A stretch of DNA of 36,446 nt from Corynebacterium sp. (lineage in GTDB: Bacteria > Actinomycetota > Actinomycetes > Mycobacteriales > Mycobacteriaceae). The position numbers and the translations under genes are program-made. Below are positions 17,686 to 25,971 of this stretch, piece after piece. The notes under the pieces are model-generated. The model saw only the letters and a list, made by a program, of their open reading frames with translations, was not told the origin of the DNA and did no database searches. Each line of letters opens with the position of its first letter. The first letter of the stretch is position 1. Where the stretch lies: the NCBI RefSeq assembly GCF_030530965.1, contig NZ_JAUMTY010000002.1, positions 70,891-107,336 of the forward strand, written 5' to 3'.

Positions 17686-18756
17686 TTAGTCTTCGTCTGA
17701 GTCATCGCCTCCATCGGAGTGTGGCCGACGGTCGCCACCGTTGTCGTCTTCGTCATCAGAACGCGGACTATCCGACTCGTCCCAGGACTCGGCACGGTCA
17801 TCCCCGGTACCGATATCCTGAGTATCTTTATCGCGGTTCACCTGTGCGAGGAACTTTTCTAGTTCTGCGCCGATTTCATCACCAGTGGGCACTTCACCAT
17901 CAGAGCTGAGTAGTCCGCGGTCATGACGCTCCCTATACCGTGCGGTTTCTTGGTCATACTGGGCTTCGAGAGCATGGACGACGGCTGCTATCTCACCCGA
18001 CTCCTCAACCTGCTCTTCGAGTTCGCGCTCGACCTTTTCTGACTCCCGCTCCAACGCTTGCAAGGGGATAGAAACACCTGCTGTTTCTTCCACGGCTTGG
18101 AGCAGTTTGACCACTGCAGAGGGGTACTCCGAGGCGGCAATGTAGTGCGGAACATGAGCCGTAAACCCTGCCGTCTCGATACCTTCTTTGGCCATTTTCA
18201 TCTCGAGCTCGAGCTGAGCGGACCCTGGTACAGTAATACGCCCATCAAAGCGGGGATACCGGAGCGGATCCGATTTGTACGAGCCATGTTGGGTCACGAT
18301 AAGCGGGCGGGTATGAGGAACCGGCATCGGAGCGGAATAAAGGCTCACCGCTTTTGTCACCTTAAAACGTTTAGAGAGGTCGGTGACGGCCTCAGTAAAC
18401 GCACTCCACCGTAAATCGGGTTCCGGCCCGGATAAAAGAAGGAACGGAATTCCTGCATTATCACGCACAACGTCTAAGGAGAGTTCTGTCTTTTCGGCAG
18501 GTGCTAACTCATTGTCGACGATATGTACGGCAGGCCGCCGTGAGCGATAATCAATAAGCAGATCGTTATTAAATGTCGCTAATGGTGCATGTTCCAAGGC
18601 TGCTTTGATGTGCGACCCTGCGTTATCAATAGCTTGGCCAGCGTCAGCGTAGCCTTGGAGCGCTACGACGAGTGATAGGCCGTTACTAGCGTCGGATTGT
18701 GTTTCCGGCTCAGGATATTCAAGCTCGTACATCGTTTCGTCATTATCCATTGTCAT
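17686..18756 (-). CDS. PAC2-family protein (proteasome-assembly-chaperone-2 fold)
   Basis: A 356-residue protein. The N-terminal two thirds match the PAC2 family, with LVVALQGYADAGQA, a DYRSRRP motif, and VSLYSAPMPVPHTRP near the middle. A Glu-rich, probably coiled segment (about 225-270) follows, and the tail beyond 315 is strongly acidic and low-complexity (runs of Asp, Ser and Gly). PAC2 proteins are widespread in actinobacteria; their biochemical role is unknown and a proteasome link should not be assumed. The ATG has GAGGAC upstream. It heads the operon with the DUF3516 helicase and is divergent from the DUF4192 gene. Confidence 0.9.
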   Translation of the reverse strand: MTMDNDETMYELEYPEPETQSDASNGLSLVVALQGYADAGQAIDNAGSHIKAALEHAPLATFNNDLLIDYRSRRPAVHIVDNELAPAEKTELSLDVVRDNAGIPFLLLSGPEPDLRWSAFTEAVTDLSKRFKVTKAVSLYSAPMPVPHTRPLIVTQHGSYKSDPLRYPRFDGRITVPGSAQLELEMKMAKEGIETAGFTAHVPHYIAASEYPSAVVKLLQAVEETAGVSIPLQALERESEKVERELEEQVEESGEIAAVVHALEAQYDQETARYRERHDRGLLSSDGEVPTGDEIGAELEKFLAQVNRDKDTQDIGTGDDRAESWDESDSPRSDDEDDNGGDRRPHSDGGDDSDED

Positions 18757-19102
18757 TATTAGTCCTCGATATCATTTGTTGATTTCGTCGTTTAATTGGT
18801 CGTTATTTAAAAGGGTCGATATTAACGCGACACTACCCACAACACCATGATAAGTAGTGGTATTCCACGAATTTAGCCCCGTCGTGCCTGTTTCCGTGTA
18901 CCTCCACGTACCGCCACGATCACCCCGTATCGACACTAGTTCACAATAATAGTGGTGGGCACGGTATCTTCCAGTGCTCTGTGGGGGTCGCGACCGGTGG
19001 TGCCCTACCAGTTATCCACAGGGTAATAGTTATCCACAGCGTGCGCAGTTTTGCCCTTGTCGCGGCGGTGATGGTGCGACATTAATTGCCAGACTAGCGG
19101 CC
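18757..19102. other. Intergenic region upstream of the DUF4192 gene with a DnaA-box pair
   Basis: A 346-base region between divergent genes. It contains two exact TTATCCACA DnaA boxes (described separately) close to the DUF4192 gene. The rest is moderately A+T-rich near 18780-18830 (TTATTTAAAAGGG, GATATTAACG). No tRNA, terminator or other gene could be supported. Confidence 0.5.
19012..19038 (+). promoter_or_regulatory. Tandem perfect DnaA boxes
   Basis: TTATCCACA occurs at 19012-19020 and again at 19030-19038, same strand, 18 bases start to start, so on roughly the same helical face. Both match the strict bacterial DnaA-box consensus at all nine positions. They lie 65-91 bases before the chosen start of the DUF4192 gene. 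This is not a recognisable oriC: dnaA/dnaN are absent and there are only two boxes. Regulation by DnaA or a DnaA-titrating site are the possible roles; both are inferred. Confidence 0.65.
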
Positions 19103-20842
19103 ATGACAGATTGCCATTCCTCGTGTAGCGCCGGTACGTCCGACGTGTTTTCCATTTTTGCTCGCCCCCGCCCATCCTCTGACACCGTCGGCGCGGTTCT
19201 AGGAACGTTGCCACGGATCCTCGGAGAGAACTCAACCAACAAAAACCTGATCCTGATCGGTGACTCTCGCTGCGAAAACTGTGGTGGTCCCAAGACATCC
19301 GCTGGCCAGGCAGAACCTCCATCAGAACGAATGTCTAGCGGAGTGTGTGTACTCGCCACTCCAGTTGACAACGCAGATAACTTCGACCGTGCGCTGGGCT
19401 CCCTGGATATCCCTCTCTCGTCAGCATGTTGGTTAATTATCGACGAACCTGGGGCCGTCGATCTTGTGACGTCGATGATGAAGGGTGCCCAAACCGGGAT
19501 GCACTACGACGATCATCGACGACGGGCGACGACCACGGGAGCGGCGAACCCCGGGCTGCCCGGCGCGACATTCACCTCTGCCCACGTCACAAAGCACGTC
19601 GGCGACGGTGGTCTTAGCGCGACGGTGACTGTCGATGATCACACTGAAAACGGATCTGCGGACACGCTCCGAGCCATCAACACGATTATGTCGACGTTGT
19701 GGGCGAAAGGCGTCGAGGTCACAGCAGTCGTTGGCGTTGACACGCTCCGGGCGGGACAGCTATTCGCCGTAATGTCGTTCGACGGAGGCGGCCATTTCGA
19801 CACTGGGAGCGTCGGCCATGGCGAAGCTCTGAAAAGCTGGTTCTCTGATCTCCGTGCTAGTACGGATCCGTCGTTACCGAACAGCGACGCGGCCAGCATT
19901 TTTGAGGCAGACGAATCGGTGCTGCCTTTTCCGCCCGAGGCGGGTAATGAAATTGCTGAAGAAGCGCAGCTCAGCGATATCTACATCCGCGAGTTCATTA
20001 GTCATTTCACCGATCGTCCCGACGTCGACTCCGATCTGAACATGGATAGTGAATCTCCCAGGGGCGAATACACCGTTTGTCCATGGGAGACCGGACGTCG
20101 TTTCAACCCGGCTTTCGGTAGCGACGAGCGTCTAGACAGTAGTGCGCTGATGTCACTGTGCCTTGATAGTTTTCGAGATTTCATCACGCTCACCGGCGAG
20201 ATCGCCGACGACATTGCTGCCAGTGCATCATCAGAAGGACAACAACCCGACTTTAGTGATCCTGTTGTGGCTCAACGTTGGATTCGAGCTCTCAATACTG
20301 GCAGTTTGCGAGACATCAGCCATGGTCTTCGCTATTCGCCACTACGCCACACCCTTCGAGATATTTTCTTGAGTGCAGCCCAAGCCTTCCCATCCCAGTC
20401 GCGGTCATTTGCCCTGTGTATGTGGGGAATTATGGATCGGAATGAACATGAATCCTTGGCGGGGGTGGCTTATCGTCGCGCTTTACAGGAACAGAAATTC
20501 GATGAGGGAGCGTCGTTGCCTTATTCGCTCCTCGCTCTTCATCGTGGGCAGAAAACCGATTCTGGTATCGCGCTGTTGACCGCTTTGAGCGTCGAATCGC
20601 TTGATGATCTCGTGACCACCATCGACGCCCTCGACACTCAAGGTGTCGATGTCACGAGTGAACGAAAAACGATAAGCACGCTCCTCGGAGCGACTGATTT
20701 CGACGCCATCATCGACGAATTCCGTAAGTTCCGCTTCGAGCCGTGGGCATCAACACTGTCCGAGGGCGTACAAGCAGCTCGGCGCTTACAGCGGTGGGGC
20801 CACGATCCCGCCGAAGACAACGCAAAGGCTAGACGAGAATGA
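19103..20842 (+). CDS. DUF4192 domain-containing protein
   Basis: About 579 residues from the ATG at 19103. The N-terminal block aligns with DUF4192: a segment like SDTVGAVLGTLPRILGENSTNKNLILIGDS corresponds to the usual 'ADLLAAVPYLLGFHP..SLVVVG' opening (this comparison is from memory). The C-terminal region resembles the family's helical end. A small Cys-containing insertion (SRCENCGG) sits early in the protein. The frame stays open upstream to 18974, but that extension would run through the DnaA boxes and is Cys/Gly/Arg-rich, so I reject it. No good ribosome-binding site precedes either start. Function is unknown. It is convergent with galE. Confidence 0.82.
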   Translation: MTDCHSSCSAGTSDVFSIFARPRPSSDTVGAVLGTLPRILGENSTNKNLILIGDSRCENCGGPKTSAGQAEPPSERMSSGVCVLATPVDNADNFDRALGSLDIPLSSACWLIIDEPGAVDLVTSMMKGAQTGMHYDDHRRRATTTGAANPGLPGATFTSAHVTKHVGDGGLSATVTVDDHTENGSADTLRAINTIMSTLWAKGVEVTAVVGVDTLRAGQLFAVMSFDGGGHFDTGSVGHGEALKSWFSDLRASTDPSLPNSDAASIFEADESVLPFPPEAGNEIAEEAQLSDIYIREFISHFTDRPDVDSDLNMDSESPRGEYTVCPWETGRRFNPAFGSDERLDSSALMSLCLDSFRDFITLTGEIADDIAASASSEGQQPDFSDPVVAQRWIRALNTGSLRDISHGLRYSPLRHTLRDIFLSAAQAFPSQSRSFALCMWGIMDRNEHESLAGVAYRRALQEQKFDEGASLPYSLLALHRGQKTDSGIALLTALSVESLDDLVTTIDALDTQGVDVTSERKTISTLLGATDFDAIIDEFRKFRFEPWASTLSEGVQAARRLQRWGHDPAEDNAKARRE

Positions 20843-20894
20843 CGCGGCCGCATGGTGTGCGCGTTATGTATGGCGTCGTCTAGCTGCGTGCTCT

Positions 20895-21887
20895 CTATGA
20901 CGTCGCCTTGGGCAAAGAATGTGCACGATCTCCGAGCGATTGAGCGAAGTCCCACGCTGTAGACACAATGGTCTCGAGGTCTGTATGCGTCGGATTCCAC
21001 CCGAGTTCGTGACGAGCCTTGTCGCTGGACGCAATAAGAATCGCGGGGTCACCGGCCCGTCGGGGAGCAATATCCGCCGGGATCGGATGGCCAGTCACTT
21101 TTCGACACATCTCGATGACTTCACGGACCGAATATCCGTCGCCGGATCCGAGATTGTAAATCCGGTGCTGACCGGGCTTGTTGGTTTCAAGCGCCAGGAG
21201 GTGAGCGTCGGCAAGATCCTTGACGTGAATATAGTCCCGGACGCACGTGCCATCCTTCGTCGGCCAGTCGTCGCCAAAAATCCTCACTCCATCTCGGTGG
21301 CCTAGAGCTACTTGGAGAATGATGGGAATGATGTGGGTCTCGACGGGGCGGTTTTCGCCTTGACCGTGGTAGGCCCCGGCCACATTGAAGTAGCGTAGCG
21401 ATGTTGCTCCCAAGCCGAAGGCGTGGGCATACGACGTGATCATGTGATCGATGGCGAGCTTTGTCGCACCATACGGGTTCGTCGGCTGTGTGGGGAACTC
21501 TTCAGTAATGGGAACTGTCTCCGGTTCTCCATAGGTGGCCGCGGTGGACGAGAAAACCAAGTTGTTCACATGAGAATGGCGCATCGCGTCCAGGAGCGTC
21601 AATGTGGTCACAACGTTGTGGTGCCAATAATCTTGAGGCCTCTCAACAGATTCGCCGACGAGCGAGCGGGCGGCGAAATGGGCAACGCCGTCAAACTTTT
21701 CGTCAGCGAGGACATCTGCGGCGACATCGCGGACATCGCCGCGGACAAAGTTTGCGCCATCGGGAATAAGATCGGTGTTTCCCGTCGTGAGATCGTCAAT
21801 GACGGTGACGGAATGGCCCTGTTCAAGGAGCACTTTGGCGACGGTGCCGCCAACGTATCCTGCGCCGCCTGTTACGAGAATCTTCAT
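20895..21887 (-). CDS. galE: UDP-glucose 4-epimerase
   Basis: A 330-residue short-chain dehydrogenase-type epimerase. It begins MKILVTGGAGYVGG, the NAD-binding glycine motif. The catalytic Ser/Tyr-x3-Lys set is SSTAATYG (SSTA) and NPYGATK. GalE interconverts UDP-glucose and UDP-galactose, which in corynebacteria feeds arabinogalactan and sugar metabolism. The ATG at 21887 has AAAGGTG upstream; the frame extends to 21974, but the extra 29 residues precede the canonical N-terminus and were dropped. In C. glutamicum galE sits beside dtxR; here about 7 kb of heme-locus DNA separates them. Confidence 0.96.
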   Translation of the reverse strand: MKILVTGGAGYVGGTVAKVLLEQGHSVTVIDDLTTGNTDLIPDGANFVRGDVRDVAADVLADEKFDGVAHFAARSLVGESVERPQDYWHHNVVTTLTLLDAMRHSHVNNLVFSSTAATYGEPETVPITEEFPTQPTNPYGATKLAIDHMITSYAHAFGLGATSLRYFNVAGAYHGQGENRPVETHIIPIILQVALGHRDGVRIFGDDWPTKDGTCVRDYIHVKDLADAHLLALETNKPGQHRIYNLGSGDGYSVREVIEMCRKVTGHPIPADIAPRRAGDPAILIASSDKARHELGWNPTHTDLETIVSTAWDFAQSLGDRAHSLPKATS

Positions 21888-22523
21888 ACTGTTCTTCACC
21901 TTTCCTACGCGGTGGTTACTCTCGGTCTGTTGATTTGTATCTACGGGACACCCAGTTTTCACGCGACGTGCCACTGACTAGGCCTATGCGTACGTTCACT
22001 GCAGGGGAACGGGGCCAGTCGCCGTCGTCGGGTGCCGTGTGGCGTGGGTCCTCAGTCTAGCCCTCGTATGAATGGCACATGCTTCCGACAAACTGAGAAG
22101 TCGCTGATGTTACTCACAACACGAGGAGGACAACTCTTCAAACATTTACCCCCTAAAAAGGCTGAGAAAAGGGCGCGAAAACTGGTCTTTTACGCCACAT
22201 TGTTAACACGTGCCCCACTAATCGCGTGGTTATGTGATCATTTTCATTTCCGCCCGATCGAGTGCGAAATGATGGGGAGGCACAGGGCAGAAAAATGTTG
22301 ACTTAACAGCAAGTAAGCTTTACCTTCATATCAGGATAGATGCGTAACCTTGGCTGTCATTTGCATGACTGAGCATGGGAAGTGATAGCCATGGAACGCT
22401 ACCTCTTGATGCACCAGCGTTCCCTAACGACGCCCTCCCTCGCACCGGATCGGTTAACGGGACATCGTCGTGATCGCAGCGCCGGGCGAGTTCGAAATGC
22501 CCCCTCGATTACCTGGAGAGTTC
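21888..22523. other. Long gene-free region upstream of the surface repeat protein
   Basis: About 636 bases with no supported gene; an 89-codon open frame at 22032-22301 has no recognisable features. The right part holds a promoter and DtxR-like box at 22298-22327 (separate entry). An incomplete GlxR/CRP-like motif, TGTGA-N6-TCATT, is at 22233-22248. The leader between that promoter and the chosen start would be close to 190 bases. Confidence 0.5.
22298..22327 (+). promoter_or_regulatory. Promoter with overlapping DtxR-box-like site, surface repeat protein
   Basis: TTGACT (22298-22303) and TACCTT (22321-22326) are spaced by 17 bases. The 19-mer at 22309-22327 (core AGTAAGCTTTACCTT) matches 14 of 19 positions of the corynebacterial consensus TWAGGTWAGSCTWACCTWA, and spans the spacer and -10. 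Iron-loaded DtxR bound here should block transcription. The match count is by eye; binding is inferred. Confidence 0.5.
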
Positions 22524-24974
22524 ATGCTTCCCACCGGAGATCACTCCGAGACCCACGCACCCAGTGGCTCACGCAACACGAGTAAGAAAAAGCATGGTCG
22601 TACCGCGGCTCGTGCCCTCGTTGCTTCCTTGTCAACGGTGTCTCTCATTGGGATGGGTTCAGCTGCTGCCCCTGCTGCGTCGGCAGTTGATTTGTCTTCG
22701 TTGAGCGACGCGATCAATGACTTGGGATTCCCGGGATCGCCTGATCTTGGCCGATTCCTCAATAGTGGTGGGGGAGATGAACAATCCCAATCACCGACGT
22801 TGACTCTGGATAAAGATAAAGACATCAGTGGTGGCGATACCCTCAAAGCGACGGGTAAGGGTTACAAGCCTGGTGAATCTATTTACGTCACCCAGACAAT
22901 TGAAAAGCCCGCGTCCGGATATCCAAAGACTTATGGCAAAGCGGTCAAGGTAAAAGCCGATGACCAGGGTAATTTCACGACTGACTTGACCGTCGATACC
23001 AAGTTTAGGGACGTCGACTGCACCACCACCCAGTGCTATGTTGCGTCATTCACCGCATTCCCGAAGCTCTTTGACCGCTCCCAGGACGCGTGGACACCCA
23101 TTAGTTTCCGTAACGGAAGTCCGGTCACTGTTGACACCGAGGGCGGTCACTACGGCGATGGTGGCAGCGACAACAGCAATTCCGGCCAGGATAATGGCGG
23201 CAATTCCCAGCCAAACTCCGGCTCCCTGGGCAGCACATCAAGCAGTGGAGCAACTGTCTCAGTAAATAAAACCACGGACCTCAATCCGAGCGGAGATACT
23301 GTTCGAGTTGAAGGTAAAGGGTTTAAAACGGATGGACCTGGCATTTATGTAGGCATCGCTCAGGATGACCAGTTCAGCACCACTAATCCCGACGCCTTCG
23401 GCCCCGATACGAAGTGGGTCTCGAAGAGCAAGGGAAATCTGAACGACGATGGTTCATTCTCCATCGACTTGCCCGTCAGCTCGACCTTCGGTAGCGCGAA
23501 CTGTAAAGACAACCACTGCTCGATCTTTACACTTGCTGCACACGGATCTTCTGATAGGAGCCAGGACACAGCAACGCCTGTCTCCTTCAAAGGTGGGGTA
23601 GCCAAGAAGGAAGACGGAGCTGTGACGCCCCCCGCTACCTCCGGCGACGGGGCAGCATCGGGCGGAAATGACAACGGCCAGGCCGCTCCCGCAGCGAACC
23701 CAGGTGGGAATGGACAGTCCAACAACGGAAACTCGGGCTCTGCTGCTCCTCAGGGAGGAGCGCCTGCCCAGCCAGCACCGGCACCCACCGGAGCACATTC
23801 CTCGAGTGGCGCGGCAGTCACCTTGTCGAAGACTCAGAACCTTAACCCGAGTGGAGACACGATCCGGGTTAGCGGACAAGGGTTCAAGACCAGCGGCAAT
23901 GGCGTCTACGTCGGGATTGCGCAGCAGGACCAATTCAGTACGACCAATGCTGATGTCTTCGGCCCCGGTACGGTGTGGGTCTCCAACCAAAAGGGCAACC
24001 TCAATTCTGATGGATCATTCTCTGTTGATCTTCCCGTGTCAGCCACCTTCGGAAGCGCGAATTGCCTGACGAACGCGTGCGCCGTGTACACCTTCGCTGC
24101 ACATGGATCCAGCGACCGTAGCCAAGACACGGCTACACCGGTCAGCTTTGCGGGTGGAGTTGCTGCAACAAGCGCACAGCAAGCAGCACAGTCGGTTGCC
24201 TCGGGCGTGAGCCGGAGCGGTGGCTCGGGTTCAGGAAGCTCTGGTTCAGGTAGCTCGAGTGGTGGATATGGCCTCAGCCAAGCCTCTGGTGCAAGTGGCA
24301 CGTCTGGTCAATCACGCAGTGGAGCACGAGTTTCGGTATCTCGAACCACTATTTCGCCCACCGGAAAAACTCCTGTCACAGTGACTGGCCAAGGCTTCAA
24401 GACTGGCGGCAATGGCGTCTATGTCGGGGTTGCCGAGAAGTCGAAGTTTTCATTCACGGACGCTTCTGTCTTCGGAGCGACCAACTGGGTGCGGCCACAG
24501 CAGATTTCGTCAAATGGATCGTTCAGCACCACGTTGAACATCGAGCCCATCTTTGATGGCGGTAACTGCATTAAGAACCAGTGCGCTATCTTCACCTTTG
24601 CAGCACACGGTTCGACGGACCGCAGCCAAGACACGGTGACAGACATTACCGTTACCGGTACTCAGCAGGAGAAAGAGTCCGCGGTGAAGGCGGCCGAGAA
24701 GAAGGCTGAGGAAAAGAAGAAGGCAGAAGAAGCGCGGAAGAAAGCCCGCGAAGCCAAGAAGAAGAACAAGAACTCTAAGGGTTCTAAAGATTCCGACGGT
24801 AACCAAGCCATCGACTCTGAGAACACGAGCTCAGATCACGGATGGCTTTACGGAATTATCATCGGCATCCTTGGCACACTCGCCATCGTGTTTGCCGCGC
24901 TATTCGGCATCGAAAAGCGGAGGAACTCCGCAGGTCACCAGCCGAATTCATCGAATGATGACAGTGCAGAATAA
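22524..24974 (+). CDS. Membrane-anchored surface protein with four neocarzinostatin-like domains
   Basis: An 816-residue protein from the ATG at 22524, which has TGGAGAG 5 bases upstream; a GTG at 22470 adds 18 residues. A long Sec signal (basic 20-30, hydrophobic 31-52) is probably cut after ASA54. Four Ig-like repeats follow: about 91-195, 243-355, 430-542 and 601-712. Each has a Cys-x4-Cys pair (166/171, 327/332, 514/519, 682/687), the spacing of Cys88-Cys93 in neocarzinostatin, and ends in DRSQD. Linkers are Gly/Ser/Asn/Pro-rich. A Lys/Glu/Ala-rich stalk (about 714-770) leads to one TM (about 773-796) and a short tail; there is no LPXTG. Tyr of YVGIA/YVGVA and His of AAHGS/AAHGT recur in domains 2-4. 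It converges on hmuTUV; a role in heme capture is inferred. Confidence 0.85.
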   Translation: MLPTGDHSETHAPSGSRNTSKKKHGRTAARALVASLSTVSLIGMGSAAAPAASAVDLSSLSDAINDLGFPGSPDLGRFLNSGGGDEQSQSPTLTLDKDKDISGGDTLKATGKGYKPGESIYVTQTIEKPASGYPKTYGKAVKVKADDQGNFTTDLTVDTKFRDVDCTTTQCYVASFTAFPKLFDRSQDAWTPISFRNGSPVTVDTEGGHYGDGGSDNSNSGQDNGGNSQPNSGSLGSTSSSGATVSVNKTTDLNPSGDTVRVEGKGFKTDGPGIYVGIAQDDQFSTTNPDAFGPDTKWVSKSKGNLNDDGSFSIDLPVSSTFGSANCKDNHCSIFTLAAHGSSDRSQDTATPVSFKGGVAKKEDGAVTPPATSGDGAASGGNDNGQAAPAANPGGNGQSNNGNSGSAAPQGGAPAQPAPAPTGAHSSSGAAVTLSKTQNLNPSGDTIRVSGQGFKTSGNGVYVGIAQQDQFSTTNADVFGPGTVWVSNQKGNLNSDGSFSVDLPVSATFGSANCLTNACAVYTFAAHGSSDRSQDTATPVSFAGGVAATSAQQAAQSVASGVSRSGGSGSGSSGSGSSSGGYGLSQASGASGTSGQSRSGARVSVSRTTISPTGKTPVTVTGQGFKTGGNGVYVGVAEKSKFSFTDASVFGATNWVRPQQISSNGSFSTTLNIEPIFDGGNCIKNQCAIFTFAAHGSTDRSQDTVTDITVTGTQQEKESAVKAAEKKAEEKKKAEEARKKAREAKKKNKNSKGSKDSDGNQAIDSENTSSDHGWLYGIIIGILGTLAIVFAALFGIEKRRNSAGHQPNSSNDDSAE
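22794..24660 (+). repeat. Four tandem neocarzinostatin-like domain repeats
   Basis: The approximate DNA spans are 22794-23110, 23250-23590, 23811-24150 and 24324-24660. Repeats 2 and 3 are nearly identical in protein sequence (NLNPSGDT-type openings, shared DQFSTTN, SSTFGSANC or SATFGSANC, SSDRSQDTATPVSF) but differ at many third codon positions. Repeat 4 is closer to them than repeat 1, which lacks the conserved His and has a different loop after the Cys pair. Confidence 0.8.
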
Positions 24975-24989
24975 ATAGCTAAGCCGCCG

Positions 24990-25010
24990 TCCATGGGACC
25001 ATCCCATGGA
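24990..25010. other. Perfect hairpin just downstream of the surface-protein gene
   Basis: TCCATGGGA and TCCCATGGA form a perfect 9-bp stem with a 3-base loop, 16 bases after the stop codon. No T-run follows, so it is not a classic terminator alone. It may stabilise the 3' end or act together with the larger hairpin downstream. Confidence 0.5.
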
Positions 25011-25031
25011 TAGCAGCAGCTTGTGACTTAG

Positions 25032-25070
25032 CCCCATCTCATGGTTCGTACCGTGAGGTGGGGTTTAGTT
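25032..25070 (+). terminator. Long terminator hairpin between the surface-protein gene and hmuV
   Basis: CCCCATCTCA (25032-25041) pairs with TGAGGTGGGG (25054-25063), and an inner GGT/ACC continues the stem, giving about 14 pairs counting two T-G wobbles and a 4-base loop (TCGT). The plus strand continues TTTAGTTAT. It sits between convergent genes and probably works mainly for the plus-strand gene; a weaker effect on hmuV read-through is possible. Confidence 0.6.
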
Positions 25071-25165
25071 ATACCTGCCGGAGCCATCTCCGCTGCAACA
25101 GTGATCCTCCCAGCCATCACGAGCCGTGCCAAACACCGACCGTGCGCGATGGTTGGGGGAGAAAC

Positions 25166-25933
25166 CTATTGGGTCTTTCTCAGCGGGACAACAATGGGGG
25201 AGTCATCCGGCCCGCGAAAAACTTGCATCGGGCAGCCGTAAATGTTGCTGAGCAACTCGGGCTGCAATACCTCATCGGGATTCCCGGACACAGCAACCCG
25301 GCCGTGGTCAAGCACAATGATTCGGTCACTCCACGCTGCAGCGAGAGACAAATCGTGGAGGACGATCCCCACTGCGGCACCGTTCTTAGCCCGGTGTCGG
25401 CAAATCTTCATCACATCTTCTTGATGACGAATATCGAGCGCAGCCGTCGGTTCATCGAGAAGAATCAACGGAGTGTTTTGAGTGAGAACTCGAGCAAGCG
25501 AGACTCGAGCTTTCTCACCACCAGAGAGGTGATGAAACTCGCGGGAAAGAAACTCGCGAACGCCAGTCTCTTCGATCGCGGTATCCATCGCCTCAGCTGC
25601 CTCGTCGGCAGTCTCGGTTTTGGCCCAGGGCGCACGCCCCATCGCAATGGTCTCGCCGGCGGTAAAGGAAAAACCGACGGTGTTCGATTGCGTCAATACC
25701 GACCGCAGTCGGGCTAAATCAGGCGCAGATGTCGTCGATACGTTGTGGTCTTCTATCCGGACCGTTCCTGAATCAGGAGTGAGGTCGCCTGCAGCTACGC
25801 CCAATAAAGTTGATTTACCAGCACCATTCGGCCCGACGACGGCGACAACTTCTCCTTGGCCAATCGATACATTAACTGCATCAAGAACGACGCGTGATCC
25901 TCGGCGTAAGGACACTGACTCAAGAGATAGCAT
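25166..25933 (-). CDS. hmuV: HmuV, heme ABC transporter ATP-binding protein
   Basis: A 255-residue ATPase of the FecE/BtuD/HmuV class. Walker A is GPNGAGKST (34-42), the signature is LSGGEKARVSLARVL and Walker B is LILLDEPTAALD, with a His-switch in GIVLHDLS. I chose the ATG at 25933 because AGGAAGG lies 7 bases upstream; the frame is open to an ATG at 25981 that would overlap hmuU but has no ribosome-binding site. It energises heme import by HmuU. It is the third gene of hmuT-hmuU-hmuV, 38 bases after hmuU, and ends facing the surface-protein gene. Confidence 0.92.
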   Translation of the reverse strand: MLSLESVSLRRGSRVVLDAVNVSIGQGEVVAVVGPNGAGKSTLLGVAAGDLTPDSGTVRIEDHNVSTTSAPDLARLRSVLTQSNTVGFSFTAGETIAMGRAPWAKTETADEAAEAMDTAIEETGVREFLSREFHHLSGGEKARVSLARVLTQNTPLILLDEPTAALDIRHQEDVMKICRHRAKNGAAVGIVLHDLSLAAAWSDRIIVLDHGRVAVSGNPDEVLQPELLSNIYGCPMQVFRGPDDSPIVVPLRKTQ

Positions 25934-25971
25934 GGACAACCTTCCTAACAGATCGTTCTTGGTCGCGGACG

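Noticed and set aside
18974..19102. N-terminal extension of the DUF4192 protein
   Set aside because: It would make the DnaA boxes coding, is rich in Cys, Arg and Gly, and lies before the point where family similarity begins.
21888..21974. N-terminal extension of GalE
   Set aside because: The canonical GalE start MKILVTGG with a ribosome-binding site is at 21887.
22233..22248. GlxR/CRP-like site TGTGA-N6-TCATT
   Set aside because: One half is degenerate and the site is about 60 bases upstream of the likely promoter; not strong enough to call.
22032..22301. 89-codon open frame upstream of the surface-protein gene
   Set aside because: Mixed composition, no motif, no ribosome-binding site; it runs into the promoter of the next gene.
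22524..24974. HtaA-family heme receptor
   Set aside because: None of the HtaA-domain landmarks are present; the Cys-x4-Cys pairs and strand pattern fit the neocarzinostatin-like family instead.
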